Positions 1 through 8,316 of a stretch of DNA of 14,410 nt are shown one piece after another (positions within the stretch are counted from its first letter, which is position 1; every line of letters starts with the position of its first letter). A program made the position numbers and the translations under genes. Source of the stretch: Collimonas sp. UBA1456 (GTDB taxonomy: Bacteria > Pseudomonadota > Gammaproteobacteria > Burkholderiales > Burkholderiaceae_D); NCBI GenBank assembly GCA_002325825.1, contig DCSW01000014.1, forward strand, positions 1 to 14,410, in the 5' to 3' direction. The notes beneath the pieces are model-generated. The model was not told the DNA's origin. It worked only from the letters and a program-made list of their open reading frames with translations, and searched no databases.

Positions 1-33
1 CAAAAGATTTCGAACGGGCTCTTACAATAAATA
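1..33. other. Spacer downstream of rpoA
   Basis: These 33 bases follow the rpoA stop codon. I see no terminator hairpin and no start of the next gene. In the conserved alpha operon the next gene is rplQ (ribosomal protein L17), so its start is expected just beyond the left edge. That is inference from gene order, not something visible here. Confidence 0.5.
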
Positions 34-1017
34 TTACTTTTCCGGGCCTGCCCCTGCAGACGGCCAGTTTTCCAGCTTCATGCGCAATGTCAAACCACGG
101 TATGCCAAAACTTCCTTGATTTCATTCAAGGACTTGCGACCCAGGTTTGGCGTCTTCAGGAGCTCATTTTCGCTACGCTGGATCAAATCTCCAATATAGT
201 AAATGTTTTCTGCTTTGAGGCAGTTCGCCGAACGTACTGTCAATTCCAGGTCGTCGACCGGACGCAACAAGATAGGATCGATTCGCGGTGTGCGAGATGG
301 CACTTCGGCAGCAACTTCAGTACCTTCCAGAGCAGCGAATACATTCAGTTGATCAACCAGCACGCGAGCCGATTGGCGAATCGCTTCTTCCGGAGTGATC
401 ACGCCATTGGTTTCAATGTTGATGATCAGCTTATCAAGATCGGTACGCTGTTCCACACGGGCCGACTCAACAGCGTAGGAAACACGACGCACTGGCGAGA
501 AGGATGCATCCAGAATAATACGGCCAATCGTCTTGTTCGCGTCTTCAGTCAGGCGACGAACGTTGCCCGGGACATAGCCACGACCTTTTTCTACCTTGAT
601 CTGCATTTCCAACGCACCACCGGCTGTCAGATTGGCAATCACGTGCTCAGGATTCACCAGCTCTACGTCATGCGGCAGATCGATGTCGGAAGCCAGCACA
701 GCGCCTTCGCCATTTTTTTTCAATGTCATGGTTACTTCGTCGCGGTTATGCAACTTGAATACGACGCCCTTTAGATTTAACAGGACATCGACTACGTCTT
801 CCTGCACACCGTCAAGTGACGAATACTCATGAACCACACCAGCGATCGTTACTTCAGTCGGCGCATAGCCAACCATTGACGACAGCAGGACGCGGCGCAG
901 CGCGTTACCAAGAGTGTGACCATAACCACGTTCAAACGGCTCCATCACGACTTTAGCGTGGCCAGCACCCAGTGCTTCTACTTCGATAATACGTGGCTTT
1001 AACAAACTATTTTGCAT
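34..1017 (-). CDS. rpoA: DNA-directed RNA polymerase subunit alpha
   Basis: The 327-residue alpha subunit dimerises to nucleate RNA polymerase assembly (binding beta and beta') and contacts activators and UP-element DNA through its C-terminal domain. The N-terminal domain covers about residues 1-230, with the assembly segment [17 protein letters not shown] at 31-47. A linker follows, then the C-terminal domain from about 250. The DNA-contact residues known from E. coli are present: R262, N265 and C266 in VRSANC, then G293, K295 and S296 in NLGRKS. Length is normal for betaproteobacteria. The start ATG is preceded by AAAGGA, 6 bases upstream. One oddity is Arg312 in [11 protein letters not shown], where E. 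coli and most relatives have Gly. It is the last complete gene of the alpha segment, 142 bases after rpsD. Confidence 0.99.
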   Translation of the reverse strand: MQNSLLKPRIIEVEALGAGHAKVVMEPFERGYGHTLGNALRRVLLSSMVGYAPTEVTIAGVVHEYSSLDGVQEDVVDVLLNLKGVVFKLHNRDEVTMTLKKNGEGAVLASDIDLPHDVELVNPEHVIANLTAGGALEMQIKVEKGRGYVPGNVRRLTEDANKTIGRIILDASFSPVRRVSYAVESARVEQRTDLDKLIINIETNGVITPEEAIRQSARVLVDQLNVFAALEGTEVAAEVPSRTPRIDPILLRPVDDLELTVRSANCLKAENIYYIGDLIQRSENELLKTPNLGRKSLNEIKEVLAYRGLTLRMKLENWPSAGAGPEK

Positions 1018-1159
1018 GAAATGTCCTTTTCAGTACCCTCGGCTCGTTACACCGATAAGGCTGATGGCCTTAAGGATGCCTACAACAATCGCTAGGATCG
1101 TCAGAGACACCCTGATGAAACGATCGTCACCGGATTCAAGTGCGATCGAAAAACTAAAA
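1018..1159. other. rpsD-rpoA spacer with small hairpin and direct repeat
   Basis: This 142-base non-coding spacer is longer than most in the cluster. It has a perfect 6-bp hairpin (arms 1056-1061 and 1067-1072, TAAGGC/GCCTTA, 5-base loop) with no U-tract behind it on the transcript. It also has two copies of GATCGTCA (1096-1103 and 1122-1129), 26 bases apart. I found no convincing sigma-70 promoter. It may be an rpoA leader or a processing region; the role is unknown. Confidence 0.4.
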
Positions 1160-1783
1160 TTAACGCGAGTACAGTTCAACGATCAGCGATTCGTTGACGT
1201 CATTGGCAATTTCGTTGCGGTCTGGCAGAGACTTGAAAGTACCTTCCATCTTCTTCGCATCAACCGAAACCCACGACGGCACGTCGCCTTGTTCAGCCAG
1301 TTGCAACGCTTCAACGATACGCACTTGCTTCTTGGCTTTTTCACGAACAGCGATCACGTCGCCGGCCTTCATTTGGTACGAAGCGATGTTCACAACATTG
1401 CCGTTTACGGTGAACGCCTTGTGCGACACCAACTGACGGCTCTCAGCGCGTGTCGAACCGAAGCCCATGCGATAAACAACGTTGTCCAGACGTGCTTCCA
1501 GCAAATGCAGCAGTGTTTCGCCAGTATTGCCCTTACGACGGTCCGCTTCAGCGAAGTAGCGGCGAAACTGACGTTCCATAATGCCGTACATACGCTTGAC
1601 CTTTTGCTTTTCGCGCAATTGATTACCATAGTCGGAGGTACGGGCGCCAGAAGTACGACCGTGTTGACCTGGCTTGGAATCCAGTTTGCATTTGGAATCC
1701 AGCGAGCGACGTGCGCTCTTAAGAAAAAGGTCCGTACCTTCACGGCGGGAAAGTTTTGCTTTAGGTCCGATATAGCGTGCCAC
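1160..1783 (-). CDS. rpsD: 30S ribosomal protein S4
   Basis: S4 is a primary 16S rRNA binding protein that nucleates 5'-domain assembly of the 30S subunit. In E. coli it also represses its own alpha operon. The 207-residue product starts [16 protein letters not shown] and has the S4 RNA-binding domain from about residue 97, with the family motif [18 protein letters not shown] at 99-116. There is a single Cys (residue 32), so this is the zinc-free form. The start codon is GTG (plus-strand CAC at 1781-1783), supported by AAGGAA 7 bases upstream and by the conserved N-terminus. It is separated from rpsK by a 179-base spacer with two terminator-like hairpins, so its expression may be partly independent of the genes before it. 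Confidence 0.98.
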   Translation of the reverse strand: MARYIGPKAKLSRREGTDLFLKSARRSLDSKCKLDSKPGQHGRTSGARTSDYGNQLREKQKVKRMYGIMERQFRRYFAEADRRKGNTGETLLHLLEARLDNVVYRMGFGSTRAESRQLVSHKAFTVNGNVVNIASYQMKAGDVIAVREKAKKQVRIVEALQLAEQGDVPSWVSVDAKKMEGTFKSLPDRNEIANDVNESLIVELYSR

Positions 1784-1962
1784 GATGCTTCCTTTTAAAA
1801 ATATGACGCCTGGGTATGACCGCTTTTGCGATGGACAACCAACCTGGCGCTAGTCTAATTTACCATCAACTAGACAGTGGACTTAACAACAAAACCCGTC
1901 AAGATCATTGACGGGTTACTTGCATACGTTATTACCATGCAATAGCAAAAATCTGCACAGAT
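1784..1962. other. rpsK-rpsD spacer
   Basis: This 179-base non-coding spacer is one of the three longest in the cluster. Besides the two hairpins listed separately, it contains a weak 5-bp inverted repeat GTCTA (1853-1857) / TAGAC (1871-1875). I see no gene and no promoter with good -35 and -10 hexamers on the minus strand. Confidence 0.5.
1885..1917 (-). terminator. Possible Rho-independent terminator or attenuator between rpsK and rpsD
   Basis: The arms AACCCGTCAA (1893-1902) and TTGACGGGTT (1908-1917) form a perfect 10-bp hairpin with a 5-base loop. On the transcript it is followed by a U-rich run that reads TTTTGTTGTTAAG (the first two T overlap the stem). That matches the shape of an intrinsic terminator, although the U-run is broken by G. 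It lies inside the operon, so partial termination or mRNA 3'-end protection fits better than a full stop. Confidence 0.55.
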
Positions 1963-1964
1963 TT
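1944..1964 (-). terminator. Weak terminator-like hairpin on the rpsK stop codon
   Basis: Arms at 1949-1954 and 1959-1964 (AAATCT / AGATTT on the transcript, loop GTGC) form a 6-bp AT-rich stem that begins within the rpsK stop codon and is followed by five U. It precedes the stronger hairpin at 1893-1917. The low stability makes it doubtful as a terminator on its own. Confidence 0.3.
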
Positions 1965-2367
1965 AGATACGACGACGCTTTGGCGGGCGGCAACCATTAT
2001 GCGGCACTGGAGTTACGTCTTGAATCTGGGTGATCTTGATACCCAGATTGTTCAACGCGCGAACAGCAGATTCACGACCAGGACCTGGACCCTTGATCCG
2101 CACTTCCAGGTTCTTTACGCCACATTCCACCGCCACTTTACCAGCGGCTTCTGCTGCAACCTGCGCTGCAAATGGGGTCGACTTGCGAGAGCCTTTAAAG
2201 CCAGAACCACCAGATGTCGCCCACGATAACACATTACCTTGACGATCGGTAATCGTGATGATGGTGTTGTTGAATGATGCATGAATATGAGCGACACCTT
2301 CAGCAACGTTCTTTCTAACTTTTTTACGTACACGTGCTGCTGCGGCGTTATTTGGGGACTTTGCCAT
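1963..2367 (-). CDS. rpsK: 30S ribosomal protein S11
   Basis: S11 sits in the 30S platform, near the E site and the 3' end of 16S rRNA, and helps select correct codon-anticodon pairing. The 134-residue product has the basic N-terminus ([10 protein letters not shown], 11-20), the core [19 protein letters not shown], and the family signature [19 protein letters not shown] (about 87-105). It ends in the hallmark basic tail [11 protein letters not shown]. The length is normal. The start is ATG with AAGGAA 7 bases upstream. It follows rpsM after a 98-base spacer that holds a nested hairpin, and it precedes rpsD after 179 bases with terminator-like hairpins. Confidence 0.98.
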   Translation of the reverse strand: MAKSPNNAAAARVRKKVRKNVAEGVAHIHASFNNTIITITDRQGNVLSWATSGGSGFKGSRKSTPFAAQVAAEAAGKVAVECGVKNLEVRIKGPGPGRESAVRALNNLGIKITQIQDVTPVPHNGCRPPKRRRI

Positions 2368-2406
2368 AATAGTTTCCTTGAAACCAATTAATTTTAGTAA
2401 TTACGT

Positions 2407-2449
2407 GACAGGGTTGACAAGCTACCGGAGCGTAGCTAATTACCCTGTC
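2407..2449 (-). promoter_or_regulatory. Nested hairpin in the rpsM-rpsK spacer
   Basis: The outer arms GACAGGGT (2407-2414) and ACCCTGTC (2442-2449) pair over 8 bp. Inside them AGCTAC (2420-2425) and GTAGCT (2432-2437) pair over 6 bp around a 6-base loop, leaving a small internal loop of 5 and 4 bases. No U-tract follows on the transcript, so it does not look like a terminator. A protein-binding leader, an RNase processing site or an mRNA-stabilising element are all possible. In E. coli, S4 regulates the alpha operon at a structure upstream of rpsM, which is a different position. Confidence 0.5.
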
Positions 2450-2465
2450 CTCTACTGACTAATAA

Positions 2466-2831
2466 TTATTTCTTCAGCGATTGAGCGGCTTTGCGCGGCC
2501 CCTTGCGGGTACGAGCATTAGTACGAGTACGTTGACCACGACAAGGCAAGCCTTTGCGATGACGCATACCACGGTAGCATCCCAGATCCATCAAACGTTT
2601 GATGCTCATCGACAGTTCACGACGCAGATCACCTTCGACGACAAATTTTGCAATTTCGTCGCGCAGCTTTTCCAGCTCGTTGTCGTCGAGATCTTGGATC
2701 TTCTTCGTAGTCAGAATACTCGTGCTTTCACAAATTTTCTTTGCGCGTTGGCGGCCAACACCGTAGATAGCCGTCAAGCCGATAACAGTGTGCTGATGAT
2801 TTGGTATATTTACCCCTGCAATACGTGCCAT
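2466..2831 (-). CDS. rpsM: 30S ribosomal protein S13
   Basis: S13 is in the 30S head. It forms intersubunit bridges with L5 and the 23S rRNA, and its C-terminal tail reaches the P-site tRNA. The 121-residue product starts [14 protein letters not shown] and has the helix-two-turn-helix region [15 protein letters not shown] (20-34). The family signature [14 protein letters not shown] lies at 87-100, followed by the basic tail [14 protein letters not shown]. The start is ATG with GAGGAA about 7 bases upstream. It opens the alpha segment, 26 bases after rpmJ. I see no separate promoter in front of it, so it is probably read from the spc transcript. Confidence 0.98.
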   Translation of the reverse strand: MARIAGVNIPNHQHTVIGLTAIYGVGRQRAKKICESTSILTTKKIQDLDDNELEKLRDEIAKFVVEGDLRRELSMSIKRLMDLGCYRGMRHRKGLPCRGQRTRTNARTRKGPRKAAQSLKK

Positions 2832-2857
2832 TCGTTATTCCTCGATCAATAGCTTTG

Positions 2858-2971
2858 TTAACCTTGGCGCTGTTTATGGCGCGGTTCTGTACAAATGACG
2901 CGGACAACGCCTTTGCGCTTAATGATTTTACAGTTGCGGCAGATTCGCTTGACTGATGCGAGCACTTTCAT
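2858..2971 (-). CDS. rpmJ: 50S ribosomal protein L36 (zinc-ribbon form)
   Basis: This 37-residue protein reads [20 protein letters not shown] through [18 protein letters not shown]36 binds 23S rRNA near the base of the L7/L12 stalk. The zinc ligands C11, C14, C27 and H32 are all present, so this is the C+ (zinc-binding) type rather than the zinc-independent paralogue. The start is ATG with the purine-rich run AAAGAGGG ending 6 bases upstream. It lies 34 bases after infA and 26 bases before rpsM, the standard betaproteobacterial order secY-infA-rpmJ-rpsM. Confidence 0.97.
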   Translation of the reverse strand: MKVLASVKRICRNCKIIKRKGVVRVICTEPRHKQRQG

Positions 2972-3005
2972 TTTCGCCCTCTTTCATTCTAGATTCTAAT
3001 TGCTG

Positions 3006-3224
3006 TTACTTGGTACGAAACACAATTCGTGCCCGGCTTAAATCATAAGGTGTCAATTCTACCGTCACCTTATCTCCTGGGAGGATACGAATATAGTTCA
3101 TGCGCATCTTGCCAGAAATATGACCGAGAACGATATGTCCGTTTTCTAACTTGACTCTAAATGTTGCATTTGGAAGATTCTCAAGAATCTCGCCTTGCAT
3201 CTGGATAACATCGTCTTTTGCCAT
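3006..3224 (-). CDS. infA: Translation initiation factor IF-1
   Basis: IF-1 binds the 30S A site and, with IF-2 and IF-3, sets up the initiation complex. The 72-residue product is a single S1-like OB-fold: [20 protein letters not shown], then [20 protein letters not shown], ending [11 protein letters not shown]. The length is typical. The start is ATG; AAGGAA lies 12 bases upstream, a rather long spacing. Its position between secY and rpmJ is usual in betaproteobacteria and many other phyla, whereas in E. coli infA is elsewhere. Betaproteobacteria may carry a second infA copy elsewhere; that cannot be judged here. Confidence 0.97.
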   Translation of the reverse strand: MAKDDVIQMQGEILENLPNATFRVKLENGHIVLGHISGKMRMNYIRILPGDKVTVELTPYDLSRARIVFRTK

Positions 3225-3259
3225 TCGGTCTACTGGTTCCTTTATTCGTTCATTTCAAT

Positions 3260-4591
3260 TTAACGCGTTGGAACGCCGCTCTTAAAATTTGCTTTACGAA
3301 GCAGCGCATCGTATTGCTGCGACATCACGTAATTCTGTACCTGCGCCATAAAATCCATCGTCACCACAACGATAATCAACAACGATGTACCACCGAAATA
3401 GAACGGCACTTTCCAGCGAGCTATCAAGAATTCTGGAACCAGGCAGACCACCGTAATATAGACTGCACCGACCAAAGTCAGACGCATCAAGATCTTGTCG
3501 ATATAACGTGCGGTTTGCTCACCAGGACGAATTCCAGGTACAAATGCCCCGCTCTTCTTCAGATTGTCAGCGGTTTCCTTACTGTTAAACACCAACGCTG
3601 TGTAGAAAAAGCAAAAAAACACAATTGTAATCGCATACAGCAACGCATGAATTGGTTCGCCTGGCGCCAATGAAGCCGCCACATCCTTAAGAAAATTCAC
3701 AACTAGGTTAGTTGAATCTCCGGACGTAAACCAACTCGTGATTGCCGCAGGAAATAAGATGATCGAGGAAGCGAAGATAGGAGGGATCACTCCCGCCATA
3801 TTCAGTTTCAGCGGCAAATGACTTCTCTGACCGCTGTAAATCTTGTTTCCCACCTCACGCTTGGCGTAATTTACCAAAATCTTGCGCTGACCACGCTCAA
3901 TAAATACCACCAGATAAGTTACCGCTGCAGCAATTATACAAATCAAGATTGCCGAAATAGAACTCATCGAACCGGTACTTACTTGACCGAACAGACCACC
4001 GATCGCGGTTGGTAAACCGGCTGCAATGCCTGCAAAAATGATGACCGAGATACCATTGCCGAGACCGCGCTCGGTAATTTGTTCACCCAACCACATCAAG
4101 AATATAGTTCCAGTCACCAACGTCACGACTGTAGTAAATCGAAAAGCCAGACCTGCATCCAACACCAAGCCAGGTTGCGACTCCAAAGCTACCGCAATGC
4201 CTAGCGCCTGAAACATAGCCAGAAACAGTGTACCGTAACGGGTGTACTGAGTAATCTTCCGACGTCCAGACTCGCCTTCTTTCTTCAGTGCTTCCAACTG
4301 CGGCGACACAATAGACATTAACTGCATCACGATCGACGCCGAGATATACGGCATTATCCCCAGCGCAAAGACGGTGAACCGCGATAACGCACCACCAGAA
4401 AACATGTTGAACATGCCCAAAATGCCGCTCTGGTGCTGCTTGAACAATTGTACTAATTGCGATGGATCAATTCCCGGTACAGGAATGTGCGCACCGATAC
4501 GATAGACAACCAATGCAGCAAGCAAAAACCACAGACGGACCCAAGGAAAACCGCTCGCGGTACTCTTTGCAAGTTGTGGAGAAGTCACCAC
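3260..4591 (-). CDS. secY: Preprotein translocase subunit SecY
   Basis: SecY is the inner-membrane channel of the SecYEG translocon, through which unfolded proteins are exported by SecA or inserted co-translationally. The 443-residue sequence shows about ten hydrophobic membrane segments, the first at about 19-38. Signatures include [14 protein letters not shown] (78-91), [18 protein letters not shown] (172-189) and [18 protein letters not shown] (259-276), with the cytosolic C-terminus [13 protein letters not shown]. The start codon is GTG at 4589-4591, followed at once by a second GTG. An in-frame TAA directly precedes the first GTG, so the N-terminus cannot be longer. GGAG lies 6 bases before the first GTG and 9 before the second, so either could be used. 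It is 34 bases after rplO. Confidence 0.98.
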   Translation of the reverse strand: MVTSPQLAKSTASGFPWVRLWFLLAALVVYRIGAHIPVPGIDPSQLVQLFKQHQSGILGMFNMFSGGALSRFTVFALGIMPYISASIVMQLMSIVSPQLEALKKEGESGRRKITQYTRYGTLFLAMFQALGIAVALESQPGLVLDAGLAFRFTTVVTLVTGTIFLMWLGEQITERGLGNGISVIIFAGIAAGLPTAIGGLFGQVSTGSMSSISAILICIIAAAVTYLVVFIERGQRKILVNYAKREVGNKIYSGQRSHLPLKLNMAGVIPPIFASSIILFPAAITSWFTSGDSTNLVVNFLKDVAASLAPGEPIHALLYAITIVFFCFFYTALVFNSKETADNLKKSGAFVPGIRPGEQTARYIDKILMRLTLVGAVYITVVCLVPEFLIARWKVPFYFGGTSLLIIVVVTMDFMAQVQNYVMSQQYDALLRKANFKSGVPTR

Positions 4592-4625
4592 TTATAGCTC
4601 CATTGCTACGAGTTAGAACAAAAAA

Positions 4626-5057
4626 TCAGGCAACAGATCCACCAGCTGCTTCAATCGCTACTTTTGCGCCTTTAGTAGCAATCAAGCCTTTGAGTGTTAC
4701 TTTTTTAGTGACTTCGCCAGACAAGATTACACGTACCACACGTATCAGCTCACCAATCACGCCAGCTTGTTTCAAAACCAAGATATCCACTTCGGCTACA
4801 GGCAGATTTTCCAGGTCCGACAAACGCACTTCGGCTTTGTACGGAGTTGCCATCGACTTGAAGCCGCGCTTTGGCAAACGACGTTGCAAAGGCATCTGAC
4901 CGCCTTCGAAGCCGACCTTGTGGAAACCACCTGAACGCGATTTTTGACCCTTGTGACCGCGGCCTGATGTTTTACCTAAGCCCGAGCCAATACCACGACC
5001 AACGCGACGTTTGTAGTGCTTTGAACCTTCTGCAGGTTGAATAGTATTTAATTCCAT
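4626..5057 (-). CDS. rplO: 50S ribosomal protein L15
   Basis: L15 is a late-assembling 50S protein that threads a long basic arm into 23S rRNA. The 143-residue product has the glycine-rich N-terminal extension [20 protein letters not shown] (20-39), then [17 protein letters not shown] (50-66). The C-terminal globular domain carries the family region [21 protein letters not shown]. The start is ATG with GGAG 6 bases upstream. It lies 26 bases after rpmD and 34 before secY, in the conserved rpmD-rplO-secY order. Confidence 0.98.
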   Translation of the reverse strand: MELNTIQPAEGSKHYKRRVGRGIGSGLGKTSGRGHKGQKSRSGGFHKVGFEGGQMPLQRRLPKRGFKSMATPYKAEVRLSDLENLPVAEVDILVLKQAGVIGELIRVVRVILSGEVTKKVTLKGLIATKGAKVAIEAAGGSVA

Positions 5058-5083
5058 AATTTACTCCGTTCGCAAGCGCAAAC

Positions 5084-5263
5084 TTACAAAACAACCTTCA
5101 CAATATATGATACTTTATTGATCATGCCGCGCACTGCAGGAGTATCTTGCAACTCGGAAACCGAGTTGACCCGACGAAGGCCCAAGCCGCGAACTATCGC
5201 GCGATGGGTTTCGCGAGTGCCGATCAAACTCCTGACCAATTGTACTTTCACAGTCTCTATCAT
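5084..5263 (-). CDS. rpmD: 50S ribosomal protein L30
   Basis: L30 is a small 50S protein found in many, but not all, bacteria. Translating the minus strand gives 59 residues: [20 protein letters not shown], then [20 protein letters not shown], then [19 protein letters not shown]. The family hallmark is the RSLIG...H...[13 protein letters not shown] stretch (12-35). The start is ATG with AGGG 8 bases upstream, just inside the 10-base gap after the rpsE stop codon. The short spacing and weak ribosome binding site suggest translational coupling to rpsE. Confidence 0.96.
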   Translation of the reverse strand: MIETVKVQLVRSLIGTRETHRAIVRGLGLRRVNSVSELQDTPAVRGMINKVSYIVKVVL

Positions 5264-5273
5264 GTTGATTACC

Positions 5274-5792
5274 CTAGCCTAGAATTTTCTCAACAGACTT
5301 GCCGCGCTTGGCAGCAATTTCTGATGCAGTATTCATTTTCAAAAGGCCGTTCAACGTAGCACGAACCATGTTGTACGGATTGGTCGATCCAGTGGATTTC
5401 GCCACAACATTCGTCACACCCAGCACTTCGAAAATGGCGCGCATTGGACCACCGGCAATGACTCCAGTACCATTTTTAGCTGGCAACATCAAAACTGATG
5501 ACGCACCGTGCTTGCCAGATATAGCGTGTTGTAAGGTGCCGTTCTTCAGAGTGACCTTGATCATCTTGCGACGGGCTTCTTCCATAGCTTTCTGAACAGC
5601 AACAGGGACTTCTTTTGACTTTCCCTTACCCATACCGATACGACCGTCACCATCACCAACAACAGCTAATGCAGCGAAACCCATAATACGACCACCCTTG
5701 ACCACCTTGGTCACACGGTTCACCGCGATCATTTTTTCGCGCATACCATCATCCGGCTTATCGCTTTGCATTTTCGATTGCATTTTTGCCAT
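5274..5792 (-). CDS. rpsE: 30S ribosomal protein S5
   Basis: S5 lies at the mRNA entry side of the 30S subunit, contributes to decoding fidelity and mRNA unwinding, and is a classic site of spectinomycin-resistance changes. The 172-residue product has an N-terminal double-stranded RNA-binding-like domain. The signature region starts [20 protein letters not shown] (31-50) and continues [20 protein letters not shown] (51-70). The C-terminal domain ends [13 protein letters not shown]. The start is ATG ([10 protein letters not shown]), chosen because relatives begin MAKMQ. The site upstream is only AAGAAAG, so translation probably relies on coupling with rplR 12 bases before. Alternative in-frame ATGs at residues 4 and 8 cannot be excluded. 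Confidence 0.97.
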   Translation of the reverse strand: MAKMQSKMQSDKPDDGMREKMIAVNRVTKVVKGGRIMGFAALAVVGDGDGRIGMGKGKSKEVPVAVQKAMEEARRKMIKVTLKNGTLQHAISGKHGASSVLMLPAKNGTGVIAGGPMRAIFEVLGVTNVVAKSTGSTNPYNMVRATLNGLLKMNTASEIAAKRGKSVEKILG

Positions 5793-5804
5793 TACGATTC
5801 TTTC

Positions 5805-6167
5805 TTAGAACTTCAGACCAGCTTCACGGGCGGCATCTGCCAGCACCTTGACGCGGCCATGATAACGGAAACCGGAGCGATCAAAAGCAACTTCGGTAAC
5901 TCCTGCTTTCAGTGCCTTCTCAGCAACGCGCTTGCCAACCAAAGATGCAGCTACCGTATTACCGCCTGCACCAGACTTACCGGCCAGCTCTGCACGTACT
6001 TCGGCTTCCACAGTGGAGGCCGAAGCCAGAACTTTAGCGTCAGGACTGATTATGCTTGCGTAGATATGCAAGTTGGTCCGATGCACTGCCAGGCGGTTCA
6101 CCTTTAACTCTACGATCTTGGCACGCGTCTGGCGTGAACGGCGCAGACGTGATTGTTTCTTATCCAT
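5805..6167 (-). CDS. rplR: 50S ribosomal protein L18
   Basis: L18 binds 5S rRNA together with L5 and L25 and anchors it in the central protuberance of the 50S subunit. The 120-residue product starts [18 protein letters not shown], a basic disordered N-terminus. It has the core [20 protein letters not shown] and ends [23 protein letters not shown], the family motif. The reading frame extends two codons further, to a TTG at 6173, but the ATG at 6167 has AGGG 7 bases upstream (6175-6178) and matches the family N-terminus. It is 12 bases after rplF and 12 before rpsE. Confidence 0.97.
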   Translation of the reverse strand: MDKKQSRLRRSRQTRAKIVELKVNRLAVHRTNLHIYASIISPDAKVLASASTVEAEVRAELAGKSGAGGNTVAASLVGKRVAEKALKAGVTEVAFDRSGFRYHGRVKVLADAAREAGLKF

Positions 6168-6179
6168 CGTCAAACCCTA

Positions 6180-6713
6180 TTACTTCTTCTTGGTTTCTTT
6201 AAGGATTACCACTTCGTCCGAGTAACGAACGCCCTTGCCTTTATAAGGCTCAGGTTCGCGGTAAGCACGAATTTCCGCAGCAACCTGACCAACACGTTGC
6301 TGATCGATACCCTTGATCAGGATCTCGGTTTGCGTCGGCGTTGCCACGGTAACACCTTCCGGCATTTGGTGAACGATAGGATGCGAAAAACCGAGCGACA
6401 GATTCAACTTATCACCTTGAGCTTGAGCACGAAAACCGACGCCAACCAAATTCAATTTCTTTTCGAAGCCCTTAGTTACGCCATTGACCATGTTGTTGAC
6501 CAGAGCACGCAAGGTGCCCGACATCGCGTTGGCTTCACGGCTGTCGTCAGCGGCGCTGAAATTTAGCGTACTATTATTGTTTTCGATCTTCACAAGACCA
6601 TTCAAAGGCTGGCAAAGCCAGCCCAATGGGCCCTTAATTGTGATCTGTTCTGCTGTAATGGTCGCTTCCGCGCCAGTTGGCAGTGCAATCGGCATTTTAC
6701 CTACACGAGACAT
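6180..6713 (-). CDS. rplF: 50S ribosomal protein L6
   Basis: L6 lies at the base of the L7/L12 stalk next to the sarcin-ricin loop and supports elongation-factor binding. The 177-residue product starts [16 protein letters not shown] and consists of two repeated RNA-binding folds. It includes [22 protein letters not shown] (72-93) and the C-terminal signature [14 protein letters not shown] (154-167). The frame is open upstream into rpsH. The ATG at 6713 is chosen because TAAGGAG (6720-6726) sits 6 bases before it and because it matches the family N-terminus. That TAAGGAG includes the rpsH stop codon, so the two genes are tightly coupled. Confidence 0.98.
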   Translation of the reverse strand: MSRVGKMPIALPTGAEATITAEQITIKGPLGWLCQPLNGLVKIENNNSTLNFSAADDSREANAMSGTLRALVNNMVNGVTKGFEKKLNLVGVGFRAQAQGDKLNLSLGFSHPIVHQMPEGVTVATPTQTEILIKGIDQQRVGQVAAEIRAYREPEPYKGKGVRYSDEVVILKETKKK

Positions 6714-6719
6714 ATTGCA

Positions 6720-6726
6720 CTCCTTA
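6720..6726 (-). promoter_or_regulatory. Shine-Dalgarno for rplF overlapping the rpsH stop
   Basis: TAAGGAG on the minus strand contains the rpsH stop codon TAA and an AAGGAG core 6 bases before the rplF ATG. It rules out the longer upstream start in the rplF frame. The same arrangement is seen at rplN/rplX and rplV/rpsC. Confidence 0.85.
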
Positions 6727-7119
6727 GGCGACGTAGCAAATGACTTCGCCACCGACACCGGTTACGCGTGCTTTGCGGTCCGTCATGACACCAGCAGGTG
6801 TCGAAATGATTGCCACACCCAAGCCGTTCATCACGTTAGGAATGTCATCTTTACCTTTATAGATACGCAGCCCTGGACGAGACACGCGATCGAGGCGTTC
6901 AATAACAGGGCGGCCAGCATAATACTTCAAACCGATTTTAAGTTCCGACTTGCCACCTTCTGCGGCGACAGTAAAATCCTCAATATAACCCTCGTCCTTG
7001 AGAACAATGGCAATCGCAACTTTGATCTTCGACGATGGCATTGTCACGGTTAACTTGTGGACTACTTGCGCATTGCGAATACGGGTCAGCATATCGGCGA
7101 TAGGATCGCTCATACTCAT
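6724..7119 (-). CDS. rpsH: 30S ribosomal protein S8
   Basis: S8 binds 16S rRNA helix 21 to organise the central domain. In E. coli it also represses the spc operon by binding mRNA near the rplE start. The 131-residue product starts [18 protein letters not shown] and has the signature [21 protein letters not shown] near the C-terminus, ending GGEVICYVA. The start is the first of two close ATGs, with a strong AGGAGG 7 bases upstream. It is 14 bases after rpsN. I did not identify an S8-like mRNA target site with confidence. Confidence 0.98.
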   Translation of the reverse strand: MSMSDPIADMLTRIRNAQVVHKLTVTMPSSKIKVAIAIVLKDEGYIEDFTVAAEGGKSELKIGLKYYAGRPVIERLDRVSRPGLRIYKGKDDIPNVMNGLGVAIISTPAGVMTDRKARVTGVGGEVICYVA

Positions 7120-7133
7120 TGCATATCCTCCTA

Positions 7134-7439
7134 TTACCAGCTTGCTTTAGTCATACCCGGAATCTCGCCACGCATAGCGATTTCACGGAGCTTAACACGA
7201 CCCAGGCCAAACTTGCGAAAAGTGCCACGTGGACGACCAGTCAGGGCGCAACGATTACGTTTACGGGTCGGAGCAGAGTTACGCGGCAGCGCTTGTAATT
7301 TCAAGCGAGCTTCATAACGCTCTTCTTCCGACTTCGATTGGTTATCAATGATTGATTTTAACTCGGTACGCGTACCTACATATTTCTTTACCAGGTCAGC
7401 GCGCTTTTTTTCACGGTTAATCAGTGCCAGTTTTGCCAT
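7134..7439 (-). CDS. rpsN: 30S ribosomal protein S14 (long, zinc-free form)
   Basis: S14 is a late-binding protein of the 30S head. The 101-residue product has the family signature [18 protein letters not shown] (61-78) and ends [11 protein letters not shown]. It carries only one cysteine (64) and lacks the CxxC pairs of the short zinc-binding S14, so it is the C- type found in most proteobacteria. The start is ATG with GAGG 5 bases upstream. It is 7 bases after rplE and 14 before rpsH. Confidence 0.98.
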   Translation of the reverse strand: MAKLALINREKKRADLVKKYVGTRTELKSIIDNQSKSEEERYEARLKLQALPRNSAPTRKRNRCALTGRPRGTFRKFGLGRVKLREIAMRGEIPGMTKASW

Positions 7440-7446
7440 GGCAACC

Positions 7447-7986
7447 TCAGTTTCTAAACGGAAATTTAAATGCGGCGAGAAGCGACTTTGCTTCGTCGTC
7501 GGCCTTAGCAGTTGTCGTGATGCTGATATTCATACCACGCAACACGTCAATCTTGTCGTACTCAATTTCAGGGAAAATTATCTGCTCTTTCACGCCAATA
7601 TTGTAGTTACCACGACCGTCAAATGCACGACCGGAAATACCACGGAAGTCACGAACACGCGGAAGCGCAACAGTGATCAGGCGATCAAGAAATTCGTACA
7701 TGCGAGCGCCACGCAGTGTAACCATGCAACCAATTGGGTAGCCTTCACGGATCTTGAAACCCGCAATAGCTTTACGGGCCTTGGTTACTACTGGCTTTTG
7801 ACCCGCAATCTTGGTTAGATCGCCAACAGCGTGCTCTATGATTTTCTTCTCCGCAATCGCTTCCGACAGACCCATGTTCAGGGTGATCTTCAAGATACGC
7901 GGCACCTCCATTACAGACTTGTAAGCGTACTTTGCTATCAAAGCTGTAACGACTTTTTCTTTATAGAATTCTTGGAGACGGACCAT
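7447..7986 (-). CDS. rplE: 50S ribosomal protein L5
   Basis: L5 binds 5S rRNA, forms the intersubunit bridge to S13 and contacts P-site tRNA. The 179-residue product carries the signature [20 protein letters not shown] (28-47), then [20 protein letters not shown] (63-82) and the [20 protein letters not shown] segment (127-146), ending AAFKFPFRN. The start is ATG at 7986. Its upstream region is poor (AAGG 11 bases away), and the rplX stop codon is only 6 bases before, so translation is probably coupled to rplX. In E. coli the S8 repressor binds at this junction. Confidence 0.98.
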   Translation of the reverse strand: MVRLQEFYKEKVVTALIAKYAYKSVMEVPRILKITLNMGLSEAIAEKKIIEHAVGDLTKIAGQKPVVTKARKAIAGFKIREGYPIGCMVTLRGARMYEFLDRLITVALPRVRDFRGISGRAFDGRGNYNIGVKEQIIFPEIEYDKIDVLRGMNISITTTAKADDEAKSLLAAFKFPFRN

Positions 7987-7992
7987 GATTTC

Positions 7993-8307
7993 TTAAACCT
8001 TAACAACTTCGCCACTGGACTTGAAAATGCGGACTTTTTTACCGTCCATATCTTTAAAGCCAACGCGATCTGCCTTGCCAGTTGCAGCGTTAAACAACGC
8101 AACATTTGACACGTGAATTGGCATCAACTTGTCAATGATACCACCAGTTACACCAGTCATCGGGTTTGGCTTAGTCGATTTTTTAGCAACATTGACACCT
8201 TCAACGATGACGTGGTCAGCATCAACACGTTGCTTAACAACACCACGCCTGCCCTTATCTTTACCCGTCAGAACTATTACTTCGTCGCTTTTCCGAATCT
8301 TATCCAT
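7993..8307 (-). CDS. rplX: 50S ribosomal protein L24
   Basis: L24 is one of the two assembly-initiator proteins of the 50S subunit and lies near the polypeptide exit tunnel. The 104-residue product begins with a KOW motif, [20 protein letters not shown] (1-20). It then has [15 protein letters not shown] (35-49) and ends [15 protein letters not shown]. The start is ATG with TAAGGAG 5 bases upstream, overlapping the rplN stop codon, so the two genes are coupled. Confidence 0.98.
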   Translation of the reverse strand: MDKIRKSDEVIVLTGKDKGRRGVVKQRVDADHVIVEGVNVAKKSTKPNPMTGVTGGIIDKLMPIHVSNVALFNAATGKADRVGFKDMDGKKVRIFKSSGEVVKV

Positions 8308-8316
8308 CTCGACTCC

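Noticed and set aside
1016..1798. A 260-codon open frame on the plus strand opposite rpsD
   Set aside because: It is antisense to a certain gene, and its protein is compositionally odd and unlike any family I know. It is a shadow frame.
6168..6173. A two-codon N-terminal extension of L18 starting at TTG
   Set aside because: The ATG at 6167 has a correctly spaced AGGG and matches the family N-terminus; the TTG is too close to that site.
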